A DNA stretch of 57,566 nucleotides from positions 1-57,566 of the forward strand of contig JAFWYA010000019.1 in the NCBI GenBank assembly GCA_017517815.1. Reading direction: 5' to 3'. Every line of letters begins with the position of its first letter. Position 1 is the first letter of the stretch. The position numbers were made by a program, and so were the translations under genes. This DNA is from Clostridia bacterium (GTDB lineage Bacteria; Bacillota_A; Clostridia; Christensenellales; Aristaeellaceae). This document shows positions 1 to 8,769 of this stretch, in pieces. The notes below the pieces were generated by a model. That model was not told the origin of the DNA and made no database searches. It saw nothing but the letters and a program-made list of their open reading frames with translations.

Positions 1-1023
1 ATGATCCTGCTGCAGGCCGATATGCTGCAGCTGCGCGCCAACCCCAACCGCATGGCCAAGGGCGTTATCATCGAGGCCAAGCTGGATAAGGCCCGCGGTC
101 CTCTGGCGACCGTTCTTCTGCAGAACGGTACCCTGCATGTGGGCGACGCCATCGTTGCCGGCATGTCCTCCGGCCGTGTCCGCGCGCTGCTTAATGACCG
201 CGGCGAGCGCGTACAGGAAGCCGGTCCCGCCATGCCTGTGGAGATCTCCGGCTTTGCCGAAGTGCCCACTGCCGGCGATGAAATGATCGCCGTGGCCGAC
301 GAGCATCTGGCCCGTCAGGTTGTGGAAGAGCGCCGCGAGAAGCAGAAGGCTGCCCGCATTGCTGCCTCCAAGGTATCTCTAGACAATCTGTTCAGCCGTA
401 TGGACGCCGCCAAGCAGACCACGCTCAACGTCATCATCAAGGCTGACGTGCAGGGCAGTGTGGAAGCTGTGAAGCAGGCCCTCGAAAAGCTGAGCAACGA
501 CGAAGTGAAGGTGCGTGTGCTGCACAGCGGCGCCGGCGCCATCACCGAGGGCGATATCACTCTGGCCGCCACCTTCGACGCCATCATCATTGGCTTCAAC
601 ATTCGCCCCGACAACACCATCCGCGAGATCGCCGAGCGCGAGGGTGTCGATATCCGCCTGTACCGCGTCATCTATCAGGCTATCGAGGAACTCCAGAAGG
701 CCATGAAGGGCATGCTTGATCCCGAGTTCAAGGAAGTGATGCTGGGCACTGCCGAAGTGCGCAACACCTTCCGTATCACCGGTGCTGGTACTGTTGCCGG
801 CTGCTACATCAAGAGCGGCAAGGTGCAGCGCAACGCCGAAGTGCGCCTGCTGCGCGACAGCGTCATCGTTTACGAAGGCAAGCTGTCCAGCCTCAAGCGC
901 TTCAAGGACGACGCCAAGGAAGTGGCCGAAGGCTACGAGTGCGGCATCAGCTTTGACGGCTACAACGACATCAAGGAAGGCGACATTATCGAGTGCTTCA
1001 TCATGGAAGAGATCGAGCGCTAA
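1..1023 (+). CDS. infB: Translation initiation factor IF-2, C-terminal part (cut by the left edge)
   Basis: IF-2 is the GTPase that brings initiator fMet-tRNA to the 30S subunit and promotes 50S joining. The 340 residues seen here start inside the protein: the first ATG is an internal Met and the G domain lies outside the window. Visible are the beta-barrel domain II (about 15-110), a charged helix, the alpha/beta domain 3 with [13 protein letters not shown] (about 143-155), and the C-terminal fMet-tRNA-binding barrel (about 245-340). The end is intact. It leads the rbfA-nrnA-truB-ribF series, as in many Firmicutes, although a 210-bp hairpin-rich gap separates it from rbfA. Confidence 0.97.
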   Translation: MILLQADMLQLRANPNRMAKGVIIEAKLDKARGPLATVLLQNGTLHVGDAIVAGMSSGRVRALLNDRGERVQEAGPAMPVEISGFAEVPTAGDEMIAVADEHLARQVVEERREKQKAARIAASKVSLDNLFSRMDAAKQTTLNVIIKADVQGSVEAVKQALEKLSNDEVKVRVLHSGAGAITEGDITLAATFDAIIIGFNIRPDNTIREIAEREGVDIRLYRVIYQAIEELQKAMKGMLDPEFKEVMLGTAEVRNTFRITGAGTVAGCYIKSGKVQRNAEVRLLRDSVIVYEGKLSSLKRFKDDAKEVAEGYECGISFDGYNDIKEGDIIECFIMEEIER

Positions 1024-1197
1024 AGGGCTCTGCCCTTTAGAATCCCGCTCAAGGGATTTATCCCTTGAGAATCCCTTCTCTTTGTCGCCATCTAAGTAAC
1101 TTGTATTAACACACCTGACCGCGCAATGCGCGGTCAGAAAAGGGATTCCTAAGGGTGAAACCCTTAGGCAGTGGGTCTGGGAGGCAGAGCCTCCCAG
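1022..1197. repeat. Cluster of five short perfect hairpins between infB and rbfA
   Basis: Five perfect inverted repeats stand in a row: 1022-1028/1032-1038 (7 bp), 1048-1056/1061-1069 (9 bp), 1115-1124/1128-1137 (10 bp, loop AAT), 1148-1156/1160-1168 (9 bp, loop GAA) and 1177-1185/1189-1197 (9 bp, loop AGA). None has a clear T-run, so ordinary terminators are unlikely. The first arm includes the infB stop codon. The style is that of REP or small MITE-like intergenic elements; a role in mRNA processing between infB and rbfA is inference. Confidence 0.8.
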
Positions 1198-1233
1198 CGT
1201 CCCTTCCCTTTCCCCCCGTAAAGGAGAACCGCA

Positions 1234-1614
1234 TTGAGCTATCAGCGTATTGACCGCATCAGCGAAGAGGTGCGCCGCGTGGTGGATCAGATCATCCGCG
1301 AGCGTGTAAGCGATCCGCGCGTGAAGGGCACGTTCAGCGTGACCCGTGCAGATGTAACGCGCGACCTGCGCTATGCCAAAATTTATGTCAGCATTCTGGA
1401 AGAGGAAAACCGCGAGCCTATGATGGCTGCTCTGCGCAAGGCGGCTGGCTTTGTGCGCCATGAACTGCGCCAGAGCATGATCATTCGCTACGCGCCGGAA
1501 ATTCTTTTCGAGCTGGACAACAACATCGAATACGGCATCCATATTGCGTCTGTTTTGAAGCAGGTGCACACGGAGGACGATACAAACGATGAAAATGACG
1601 ACGATCTTGAATGA
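1234..1614 (+). CDS. rbfA: Ribosome-binding factor A
   Basis: RbfA is a KH-like protein that binds the 30S subunit and helps mature the 5' end of 16S rRNA. The 126-residue product has the family fold order, with RISEEVRRVVDQIIRE near the start and the strand TRDLRYAKIYVSILE in the middle, followed by an acidic tail. The start is a TTG codon; AAGGAG at 1221-1226 lies 7 nt before it and no nearby ATG gives a better reading. It follows infB and overlaps nrnA by 26 bp, so the two are probably translationally coupled. Confidence 0.95.
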   Translation: MSYQRIDRISEEVRRVVDQIIRERVSDPRVKGTFSVTRADVTRDLRYAKIYVSILEEENREPMMAALRKAAGFVRHELRQSMIIRYAPEILFELDNNIEYGIHIASVLKQVHTEDDTNDENDDDLE

Positions 1615-2575
1615 CCGTTATCAGCAGGACGAGGTGCTGTCTGCCGTGCTAGCGGCGGGCAGCGTCTTGCTGTTTGGGCATGTATCGCCCGACGGTGATA
1701 CTTTGGGCAGCGTGCTTGCACTGAAACTGCGTCTGGAACGTATGGGCAAAAAGGTGCAGGCAATGGTGGATGGTTTTGTGCCGTCTTACCTGACCTTTCT
1801 GCCGGGACATGAGTCTGTGCTGGCTGCTGATGCCGCACCTGCTGCCTTTGACCTGGCCATTGCTGTGGACGTAGCCAGCGCCGACCGCATGGGAAAGTGC
1901 GAGGCTTTGTTTGCTGCGGCTGAAAAAACGGCTGTCATCGACCATCACGGCACCAATCCGGGCTATGCGCAGATCAATATGATCGACGAGTATGCGCCTG
2001 CAACAGCGATTCTGGTTTACAGGCTGTTCTGCCAGATGGACATGCCCATGACAAAGGACGAGGCTATCTGCCTGTATACGGCGCTTTCTACCGATACGGG
2101 CAACTTCATCTACGACAGCACCAATGCAGAAAGCTTTGCCATGATGAGCGGCCTGATGGAGGCTGGCCTTCCGTTGGCTGACTATAGCCGCAGGCTGTTC
2201 CGTCAGAAGGAAGAACCGCATGTGCGGCTTCTGGCAGAGGTACTGCCGGGACTGCGCGTGATCGCGGATGGCAAAATCGCAGGCCTGCGCCTGAATCAGC
2301 AGCAGCTTCACAAGGCCAACGCCAACGGCGGCCATTGCGAAGGCATTGTGGATTATGCCATCGACCTGCGCGGCGTAGGCATGGCGTACTTTGCCAGAGA
2401 AATGGCCGACGGCAGGATCAAGGTGAGCATGCGCGCGCTGGAACCCTATGCCGTGGATCAGATCGCTGCCCGTTTCGGCGGCGGCGGACACAAACTGGCT
2501 GCCGGCGTCACGCTGGAAATGCCCATGGACGAAGCCGTTCAAACCATCGAAAATGCACTTTGTGAGGCTCTTTGA
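1589..2575 (+). CDS. nrnA: Bifunctional oligoribonuclease / pAp phosphatase (DHH-DHHA1)
   Basis: NrnA-type enzymes degrade nanoRNAs of 2-5 nt and dephosphorylate pAp in the cytoplasm. The 328 residues carry the DHH-domain metal motifs (SPDGDTLGS near 31-39, DHHG near 118-121, ALSTDTGNF near 165) and end with the DHHA1 motif RFGGGGHKLAAG. The length fits the family. ATG at 1589 is chosen because GGAGG lies at 1572-1576; a second in-frame ATG at 1595 would be farther from it. Its start lies inside rbfA and its stop overlaps the truB start, so it sits within one transcription unit. Confidence 0.93.
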   Translation: MKMTTILNDRYQQDEVLSAVLAAGSVLLFGHVSPDGDTLGSVLALKLRLERMGKKVQAMVDGFVPSYLTFLPGHESVLAADAAPAAFDLAIAVDVASADRMGKCEALFAAAEKTAVIDHHGTNPGYAQINMIDEYAPATAILVYRLFCQMDMPMTKDEAICLYTALSTDTGNFIYDSTNAESFAMMSGLMEAGLPLADYSRRLFRQKEEPHVRLLAEVLPGLRVIADGKIAGLRLNQQQLHKANANGGHCEGIVDYAIDLRGVGMAYFAREMADGRIKVSMRALEPYAVDQIAARFGGGGHKLAAGVTLEMPMDEAVQTIENALCEAL

Positions 2576-3492
2576 TGACGCAGATCAACAAGCCGCTTTG
2601 CGGCTTTCTCAATGTACTCAAGCCGCCGGGAATGTCCTCGGCGCATGTAGTGGGCGCGGTCAGGCGTATGCTGGGCGGCGCAAAAATCGGCCATGCCGGC
2701 ACGCTGGATCCTGAGGCGGCGGGTGTGCTGCCGCTGATGGTGGGCAAGGCTGCAAGGCTGTTTGACTACATGCAGGACAAGGAAAAGGCCTATGTGACCG
2801 AGGTTGCCTTCGGTGCTTCCACTGATACGCAGGATGCCCAGGGCGCTGTGATCGAAACAGGCGACTGCTTTCCGGACGAAAGTGCCCTTGTGTCTGCCCT
2901 GCCGCGCTTTACCGGTACAATCATGCAAACACCGCCCATGTACAGCGCGCTCAAGCAGGATGGCAAGCGGCTGTATCAGTTGGCGCGTGACGGCAAGCAG
3001 GCGGATATTCCTGCCCGTGAAGTCACCGTGCACGAGCTTGCGTTCCGCGGCATGACGGAAAACCACGGCGCTTTGCTCCATGTGCGCTGTTCCAAGGGTT
3101 TTTATGTTCGCACGCTCTGTCAGGACTTGGGACAGGCGCTGGGCTGTCCGTCGCACATGCGTTTTCTGCTGCGCACGCAAAGCGGGCCCTTTACACTGGA
3201 AACAGCCAAAACACTGGAAGAGCTGCAAGCTGCCGCTGAAAAGGGTACGCTTGCTGACATGCTGCTGCCTCCGGAGGCAGCGCTGGCACACCTGCCCATG
3301 ACGAATGTTCCGCGCAGGCTTGAAAAGGCTGTGCGCAACGGCGGAAAGCTGGACTGGGAACGTTTCACTGCCGTGCATGATACTTCCGCTGCAGAGGGAA
3401 CACCTTTCGGGCTTTGGATGGACGGTATGCTCGCGGCAATCGCACAACGTCAGGGCGATGCTGTCAAAGTACGTACCTGGCTGGGAGACTAA
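2575..3492 (+). CDS. truB: tRNA pseudouridine(55) synthase
   Basis: TruB makes pseudouridine 55 in the T-loop of tRNAs. The protein (305 aa) has the N-terminal signature GFLNVLKPPGMSS and the catalytic motif GHAGTLDP with Asp45, plus the later KGFYVRTL motif of the family. The ATG at 2575 shares one base with the nrnA stop codon (TGATG); a TTG codon just before it is a less likely start. It is followed 15 bp later by ribF, the usual Firmicute order. Confidence 0.95.
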   Translation: MTQINKPLCGFLNVLKPPGMSSAHVVGAVRRMLGGAKIGHAGTLDPEAAGVLPLMVGKAARLFDYMQDKEKAYVTEVAFGASTDTQDAQGAVIETGDCFPDESALVSALPRFTGTIMQTPPMYSALKQDGKRLYQLARDGKQADIPAREVTVHELAFRGMTENHGALLHVRCSKGFYVRTLCQDLGQALGCPSHMRFLLRTQSGPFTLETAKTLEELQAAAEKGTLADMLLPPEAALAHLPMTNVPRRLEKAVRNGGKLDWERFTAVHDTSAAEGTPFGLWMDGMLAAIAQRQGDAVKVRTWLGD

Positions 3493-3507
3493 CTTGCTGG
3501 AGGACGA

Positions 3508-4263
3508 ATGATGCAGATCATTCTCGATGGAAAATACAAAACTGACCGCAGTGTTGTTGCACTGGGTATGTTTGACGGCGTACACATTGGTCATCGCGTG
3601 CTGCTGGAGCGCGGCGCGGCGCTTGCGCATCAGCACGGCGTGCCGCTGGTGGTATCCACCTTCCGCGAACATCCGCTGCAGGTCATCGCGCCGGACAAGT
3701 GTCCCCCGCAGCTGACCACTTTTGATGAGCGCGCAAAGCTGATGGAGACGCTGGGCGTAGACGTGCTGTATGCCATGCCCTTTGATACACAGATCATGAA
3801 CATGCCGCCGGAAGACTATGTGGGCCATCTGGTACGCCAGTTTCATCCCACGGACGTGGTATGCGGTTATAACCATACCTTTGGCCGCAAGGGCGAGGGT
3901 AAGCCGAACCTGCTGGCCTTTCTGGGCGATGCGCTTGGCTTTGCCACGTCCATCGTGCCCAAGATCACGCTGGACGGCAAAGAGGTCAGCTCCACAGCCA
4001 TTCGTGCCTGCATCGCACAGGGCGACGTGTCTCAGGCCCGCGAACTGCTGGGGCATCCCTATGCGCTGGACGCCTGTCTGACGGAGAACGGCTGGAAGGT
4101 ATGCGAAAACGGCAAGCAGACAGTCCCCCACGGCACATACCGCACAATTTGTGTTTGCGCTGGAAAACGTCTGCCTGCAACCATCCGTGTTGGTGAGACC
4201 ATCATGTGCCGTCCGCCCGCAAACGTGGGGCAGATGCAGTTTGAACTGCTGGACAAAGTCTGA
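3508..4263 (+). CDS. ribF: FAD synthetase domain protein, RibF-like but short
   Basis: RibF normally joins an N-terminal FMN adenylyltransferase to a C-terminal riboflavin kinase. Residues 1-180 here match the adenylyltransferase: ALGMFDGVHIGHR (HIGH-type nucleotide-binding motif) and KEVSSTAIR. The remaining ~65 residues are much shorter than the usual ~125-residue kinase domain and show no GFPTAN-type motif. The protein (251 aa versus ~310) therefore probably lacks riboflavin kinase activity. GGAGG at 3499-3503 could serve ATG 3508 or, with better spacing, ATG 3511. No frameshift remnant of a kinase follows; the next gene begins 20 bp later. Confidence 0.85.
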   Translation: MMQIILDGKYKTDRSVVALGMFDGVHIGHRVLLERGAALAHQHGVPLVVSTFREHPLQVIAPDKCPPQLTTFDERAKLMETLGVDVLYAMPFDTQIMNMPPEDYVGHLVRQFHPTDVVCGYNHTFGRKGEGKPNLLAFLGDALGFATSIVPKITLDGKEVSSTAIRACIAQGDVSQARELLGHPYALDACLTENGWKVCENGKQTVPHGTYRTICVCAGKRLPATIRVGETIMCRPPANVGQMQFELLDKV

Positions 4264-4283
4264 ACATTACAGGAGAGAGTCAA

Positions 4284-5747
4284 ATGACCCATAAGAAGCA
4301 CATCGCCTGCGAGGCTCTGTACTGGCTTATCATCATAGTGCTTTTGACAGCCGGTGGTTTTCTGCTGTTCACCAATCTGGGTGAAGCTGCCATCAGCGAC
4401 TGTGACGAGGCACGCCATGGCATCAACGCCTATGAAATGCTGCAAAGCGGCGACTACGTGGTCAGTACCTTCATGGGACAGCCGGACTACTGGAACCTGA
4501 AACCGCCGCTGAGCTATTACTGTATTGCCCTTTGCTATCAGCTGTTTGGCTTCAGTGCCTTTAGTCTGCGTTTTTACAGTGCACTGAGCATGCTGCTGAC
4601 CATGACCATTATGGCGCTGTGGACGAAAAAACGTTACGGCAGCATCAGCAGCATCTTCTGCCAGCTGTTCTGGCTGGCATGCGCCATGGTCTATGGCCCT
4701 CACTTTGCACGCTTTGGCGATGCAGATGCACAAATGCTGCTTTTCTACGTCATTGCCATGCTGTGCATGCTGCAAAGCCCCAAAAACCTGAAATGGCTGT
4801 ACGGCAGCGCGGTATGCTTTGGTCTGGCATTCATGTCCAAAAGCTGGCACGCAGCGCTCATTCCGGTGACCTGCTTTGTGTTTGTATGTGTGACTGGACT
4901 GATCCGCAAACTGCGTTTGCGCAACTATCTGCTGCTGATCTTCTTCGGTCTGCTGCCCATCATGCCGTGGGCAGTGGCACGCTATATGCGCGACGGACTG
5001 GCCTTTTTTATCGACTCATTCGTAACGGATGTCAGTTCCCGCGCTACAACTGTACACGAAGGTCACTTCGGCACAACCTTCTACTATGTGAAATACCTGC
5101 TCAGTGATCCTGCGGTAACGCTTGGCATTGTTCTGTGTGCAGCTGCATTCATTTGGAAAGGCTGTCTGCGCACGCGCTTTACAACAGATCACATTGGTCT
5201 GGCTTTGTGGTTCCTTGTGCCTCTCATCCTGTACAGCGCCTGCGTCAGCAAGCTGGCCTGGTATATCTTTGTATCGCTGCCGGCACTGGCCATTGGTCTG
5301 GGCATGGCGGCCAGGCAGCTTGTAAAGCGCGGCAAGCTGTTCATTCCCCGTGCTGCATGCGCAGCGCTGGCCTGCGGACTGTTGGTTTTCTGGGCCATCG
5401 GCAACTGGCAGCATGTCAGTACCGTTACCTGCAACGATACCTATCATGCCATGATCTACGATTATTTTGATCGTGATGCTGATTCCGGTACGAAGATATA
5501 TGTACAGTATGAGTCAGAAAACCCCTATGCCAAAGTTGATTACCGTGCATGGGTGCAGGATGATATTCTTGCCGCCATGCTTTCGGGCGATTTGGACTGC
5601 TGCTACGGCGGCATCGAAGCCTTCATGGAAGAAGAGGATCACGCCTACCTGCTGTGCCATGATGTGGGCATGGACTGGTCGCTTCTGGAGGAGTATCCCA
5701 TCGTGCTGGAAGACGGCCAGCTGATGATGCTTGAAAATCTGAACTGA
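4284..5747 (+). CDS. GT39/ArnT-like membrane glycosyltransferase
   Basis: A 487-residue polytopic membrane protein with the layout of GT-C enzymes that move a sugar from a polyprenyl-phosphate donor. After the first membrane segment (about 13-33) comes an extracytoplasmic loop with DCDEAR, typical of the acidic catalytic loop of the PMT/ArnT group, and NLKPPLSYY, matching the KPPL motif. About ten hydrophobic segments follow, then a soluble ~90-residue tail. Acceptor and sugar cannot be told. It follows ribF by 20 bp with an AGGAGAG site and is closed by a terminator, so it may be a late addition to the translation operon. Confidence 0.8.
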   Translation: MTHKKHIACEALYWLIIIVLLTAGGFLLFTNLGEAAISDCDEARHGINAYEMLQSGDYVVSTFMGQPDYWNLKPPLSYYCIALCYQLFGFSAFSLRFYSALSMLLTMTIMALWTKKRYGSISSIFCQLFWLACAMVYGPHFARFGDADAQMLLFYVIAMLCMLQSPKNLKWLYGSAVCFGLAFMSKSWHAALIPVTCFVFVCVTGLIRKLRLRNYLLLIFFGLLPIMPWAVARYMRDGLAFFIDSFVTDVSSRATTVHEGHFGTTFYYVKYLLSDPAVTLGIVLCAAAFIWKGCLRTRFTTDHIGLALWFLVPLILYSACVSKLAWYIFVSLPALAIGLGMAARQLVKRGKLFIPRAACAALACGLLVFWAIGNWQHVSTVTCNDTYHAMIYDYFDRDADSGTKIYVQYESENPYAKVDYRAWVQDDILAAMLSGDLDCCYGGIEAFMEEEDHAYLLCHDVGMDWSLLEEYPIVLEDGQLMMLENLN

Positions 5748-5752
5748 ATATA

Positions 5753-5795
5753 CGCCCTGACTGCAAATTTTTATTGCAATCAGGGCGATTTCTTT
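5753..5795 (+). terminator. Rho-independent terminator after the GT39-like gene
   Basis: Arms 5753-5766 and 5774-5787 pair over 14 positions with one mismatch; a T-rich stretch (ATTTCTTT) follows. It ends the infB-to-GT39 transcription unit just before the rpsO promoter. Confidence 0.8.
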
Positions 5796-5806
5796 GCCAA
5801 AAAGCG

Positions 5807-5835
5807 TTTACAAAAAAGGCTTTGCGTGGTAAAAT
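5807..5835 (+). promoter_or_regulatory. Sigma-A-type promoter of rpsO
   Basis: TTTACA at 5807-5812 and TAAAAT at 5830-5835 are separated by exactly 17 bp. The site lies between the upstream terminator and the rpsO leader. Confidence 0.75.
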
Positions 5836-5841
5836 AAATGA

Positions 5842-5960
5842 TGTGCGCAAGTGCACAGTTGAACCGTGCCCGCAGCTGGCTGAATGCCAACGGTCGGCTA
5901 TGAGTGCGGCGATTACCAAGGAACGGCACAGCCGTTACCACTGCAAGGAGGCAACCCCAA
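5842..5960 (+). promoter_or_regulatory. rpsO 5' leader, possible S15 autoregulation site
   Basis: About 120 nt of untranslated leader precede rpsO. A perfect hairpin, 5922-5927 with 5931-5936, stands 8 nt before the AAGGAGG at 5945-5951, and a weaker stem lies near 5842-5857. S15 is known to repress its own mRNA through leader structures in several bacteria; that this leader does so is inferred from position and structure only. Confidence 0.4.
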
Positions 5961-6215
5961 ATGATGAAGTCCGAAATCATCAAGACCTATGCCCGTCACG
6001 AAGGTGACACCGGTTCCCCCGAGGTTCAGATCGCTCTGCTGACCGATCGCATCAACCACCTCAACGAGCACCTCAAGCTCAACAAGAAGGATCACCACAG
6101 CCGTCGCGGCCTGCTGCTCATGGTTGGTAAGCGCCGTGGTCTGCTGGACTACCTGAAGAAGACCGACATCGAGAGCTATCGTAACCTGATCGCTCAGCTG
6201 GGTCTGCGCAAGTAA
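5961..6215 (+). CDS. rpsO: 30S ribosomal protein S15
   Basis: S15 binds the central domain of 16S rRNA early in 30S assembly. The 84-residue sequence shows the family signature: [35 protein letters not shown] and LLDYLKK. ATG 5961 lies 9 nt after AAGGAGG; ATG 5964 is an equally readable alternative. It has its own promoter and is followed by a terminator-like stem before pnp, the common rpsO-pnp arrangement. Confidence 0.97.
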   Translation: MMKSEIIKTYARHEGDTGSPEVQIALLTDRINHLNEHLKLNKKDHHSRRGLLLMVGKRRGLLDYLKKTDIESYRNLIAQLGLRK

Positions 6216-6224
6216 GGTAAATCG

Positions 6225-6266
6225 GCCGCGCCGAGGCGGGGCAACCCGCCTGACGCGGCTATTTTT
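6225..6266 (+). terminator. Terminator or attenuator between rpsO and pnp
   Basis: Arms 6225-6230/6254-6259 and 6235-6240/6245-6250 form a two-part GC-rich stem with a GCAA loop, followed by TATTTTT. It would partly uncouple pnp from rpsO. Confidence 0.7.
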
Positions 6267-6330
6267 GCGGCTATGCACGGAATGATGAGGCGTTCCGTGG
6301 ACGCGCGGCAAGGGCTGCGCGAGTGTGGAG

Positions 6331-6358
6331 TGCAGCATGGCACGAGGCCATGCTTGCA
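6331..6358 (+). promoter_or_regulatory. Hairpin in the pnp leader
   Basis: A 7-bp stem (6335-6341 with 6347-6353) extended by TGCA/TGCA across a one-base bulge lies 24 bp before the pnp start. In E. coli a pnp leader stem is processed by RNase III and bound by PNPase; an equivalent role here is only an analogy. Confidence 0.4.
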
Positions 6359-6382
6359 GGAAGAGGAAGAGGAGTTTCTAAA

Positions 6383-8563
6383 ATGGATTACAGAGTATTT
6401 TCCACCGAACTGGCGGGCCGTCCGCTTTCCATCGAATTTGGCAAGTATGCGCAGCAGGCCAATGGTTCTGCTTTCGTGCGTTACGGCGAGACCGTCGTGA
6501 TGGTGAACGTCACCATGAGCGAAAAGGCTCGTGAGGGTGTTGATTTCTTCCCTCTGAGCGTTGACTTTGAAGAAAAGCAGTATTCCGTGGGCAAGATCCC
6601 CGGCGGATTTATCAAGCGTGAAGGCCGTCCCACCGAGAAGGCCACCCTCACCTGCCGCCTGATCGACCGCCCCCTGCGTCCCCTGTTCCCCAAGGGCATG
6701 CGCAACGACGTGCAGGTTGTTGCCACCTGCCTGAGCGTGGACAAGGATATTCCCCCTGAAATTCCCGCGATGATCGGCTCTTCCGCCGCTCTGACCGTGA
6801 GTGATATTCCCTGGGGCGGCCCCACCGGCACGGTGGTCGTTGGCTGCGTGGATGACGAACTGATCATCAACCCCAACGAAGAGCAGCGCCAGCAGAGCAC
6901 CCTGCATCTGACCGTGAGCGGCACCAAGGAAGCCGTGCTGATGGTCGAAGCGGGCGCCAAGGAAATCTCCGAAGAAAAGATGCTGCAGGCCATCCTGTAC
7001 GCTCACGAGGAGATCAAGAAGATCGTTGCTTTCATCGAAAGCATCCAGGCTGAAATCGGCAAGGAAAAGGCTGAAGTTGATCTGGTCACCACCGGCGACG
7101 ACGTGAAGGCCGCCGTGCGTGAGTTTGCCTATGACAAGTGCTGCTGGGTGTTCGAAACTCCCGACCGTCACGAGCGCAAGGAGCGCGAGGATCAGGTGCA
7201 GGCTGAGTGCAACGAGCATTTTGCCGAGCAGTTTGAAGGCCGCATGAGCGAGGTCGCCGACGCGATCTACTACCTGAAGAAGGAAATCATGCGCAAGAAG
7301 ATCCTTGAGCAGGGCATCCGTCCCGACGGCCGCGGCCTGACCGACGTGCGCCCCATCTGGTGCGAAGTGGGCATCCTGCCCCGCACCCACGGCAGCGCCA
7401 TCTTCACCCGCGGTGAAACCCAGGCTATGACCGTGACCACTCTGGGCAGCATGAGCGATGTGCAGATCCTCGACGGTCTGGGCAGCGAAGACAGCAAGCG
7501 CTACATGCACCACTACAACATGCCCCCCTACGCCACTGGCGAAGCGGGCCGCATGAAGAGCCCCGGCCGCCGCGAGATCGGCCACGGCGCTCTGGCCGAG
7601 CGTGCTCTGGAGCCCGTCATCCCCGGCGAGGACGAGTTCCCCTACGCTCTGCGTCTGGTTTCTGAAATCCTGTCCTCCAACGGTTCCAGCTCCATGGCTT
7701 CCGTCTGCGGCTCAACCCTTTCTTTGATGGACGCCGGCGTGCCGATCAAGCGACCCGTTGCCGGTGTGGCCATGGGCCTCATCAAGGACGCTGAGAGCGA
7801 CAAAGTTGCTGTTCTGACTGACATTCAGGGTCTGGAAGACTTCCTGGGCGACATGGACTTCAAGGTCGCCGGTACCGTCAAGGGCATCACCGCCATCCAG
7901 ATGGACATCAAGATCGCCGGCATCGACCGTCCGATCCTTGAGAAGGCTCTCAATCAGGCTCTGGCCGGCCGCCTGCATATCCTCAAGATCATGCTGGATA
8001 CCCTGGGCCAGCCCCGTGAGCACCTGAGCAAGTATGCTCCCAAGATCATCCGCTTCACCATCAATCCTGAGAAGATCCGCGAGGTCATTGGACCCGGCGG
8101 AAAGATGATCAACAAGATCATTGCCGAGACCGGCGTGAAGATCGACATCGAAGATGATGGCCGCGTCTACATCGCCACCCCCGACGAAGTGGCTGCCAAC
8201 AAGGCCCGCCGCATCATCGAGGGCATCGCCAAAGACGTCGAAGTCGGCGATGTATATCTGGGCAAGGTTGTGCGCATCATGAACTTTGGCGCCTTCATTG
8301 AGCTCACCCCCGGCAAGGACGGCATGCTGCACATCTCCAAGATGGCTGACCATCGCGTGGAAAAGGTCGAAGATGTGATGAACATCGGCGACGAGATCGA
8401 GGTCAAGGTCAACGAGATCGACTCTCAGGGCCGCGTAAACCTCATCCGTAACGATATCGTCTATCCCGCTCATGACTCCGCTCCCCGTGCCAACAACGGC
8501 GGCGAGCGTCGTCGTCCCCCGCGCCGTGACGGCCGTCCCGCTGGCGGCAGCGACCGCACCTAA
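6383..8563 (+). CDS. pnp: Polyribonucleotide nucleotidyltransferase (PNPase)
   Basis: PNPase degrades RNA 3' to 5' by phosphorolysis. The 726-residue product has the full domain order: first RNase PH core (about 1-215; [12 protein letters not shown]), alpha-helical linker (about 235-300), second core (about 310-530; [12 protein letters not shown] and [13 protein letters not shown]), KH domain (about 550-610; [11 protein letters not shown]) and S1 domain (about 617-690; [15 protein letters not shown]), with a basic Arg/Pro-rich tail. ATG 6383 follows a purine-rich GAGGAAGAGGAG site; upstream in-frame codons are not conserved in this family. Confidence 0.97.
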   Translation: MDYRVFSTELAGRPLSIEFGKYAQQANGSAFVRYGETVVMVNVTMSEKAREGVDFFPLSVDFEEKQYSVGKIPGGFIKREGRPTEKATLTCRLIDRPLRPLFPKGMRNDVQVVATCLSVDKDIPPEIPAMIGSSAALTVSDIPWGGPTGTVVVGCVDDELIINPNEEQRQQSTLHLTVSGTKEAVLMVEAGAKEISEEKMLQAILYAHEEIKKIVAFIESIQAEIGKEKAEVDLVTTGDDVKAAVREFAYDKCCWVFETPDRHERKEREDQVQAECNEHFAEQFEGRMSEVADAIYYLKKEIMRKKILEQGIRPDGRGLTDVRPIWCEVGILPRTHGSAIFTRGETQAMTVTTLGSMSDVQILDGLGSEDSKRYMHHYNMPPYATGEAGRMKSPGRREIGHGALAERALEPVIPGEDEFPYALRLVSEILSSNGSSSMASVCGSTLSLMDAGVPIKRPVAGVAMGLIKDAESDKVAVLTDIQGLEDFLGDMDFKVAGTVKGITAIQMDIKIAGIDRPILEKALNQALAGRLHILKIMLDTLGQPREHLSKYAPKIIRFTINPEKIREVIGPGGKMINKIIAETGVKIDIEDDGRVYIATPDEVAANKARRIIEGIAKDVEVGDVYLGKVVRIMNFGAFIELTPGKDGMLHISKMADHRVEKVEDVMNIGDEIEVKVNEIDSQGRVNLIRNDIVYPAHDSAPRANNGGERRRPPRRDGRPAGGSDRT

Positions 8564-8575
8564 GTGCTGCGCACA

Positions 8576-8679
8576 GCGAATGCAACGCTGCATTCGCCCA
8601 CCGCAGGTGCGGGCAGTGCCCGCAGACACTCCGCCGTAGGTACGCCTGACATACTTGGCGTTCGCGGCCACAGGAGTGT
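8576..8679. repeat. Structured spacer of hairpins between pnp and the M16 peptidase gene
   Basis: Three inverted structures follow one another: 8576-8584/8589-8597 (9 bp), 8608-8614/8618-8624 (7 bp) and a nested stem made of 8626-8632/8673-8679, 8633-8636/8665-8668 and 8642-8646/8657-8661. No open frame, promoter or T-run explains them. They could be a repeat element or stabilise the 3' end of pnp mRNA. Confidence 0.55.
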
Positions 8680-8699
8680 GACAAGGTTTCTTTATCAAG

Positions 8700-8741
8700 C
8701 CGCCGACTGCATAGTACAAACACTGTGCAGCGGCGGTTTTT
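8700..8741 (+). terminator. Terminator after pnp
   Basis: Arms 8700-8711 and 8726-8736 pair with a single bulged A, followed by five T. It ends the pnp transcript 29 bp before the next start codon. Confidence 0.8.
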
Positions 8742-8769
8742 GTCCTCTTTGAAAGAAAGGAACATGCAA

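Noticed and set aside
1024..1233. A small gene between infB and rbfA
   Set aside because: No frame with a ribosome-binding site; the region is explained by hairpins.
5904..5960. Longer N-terminus for S15
   Set aside because: It would read through the structured leader and ribosome-binding site; the S15 family starts at the ATG near 5961.
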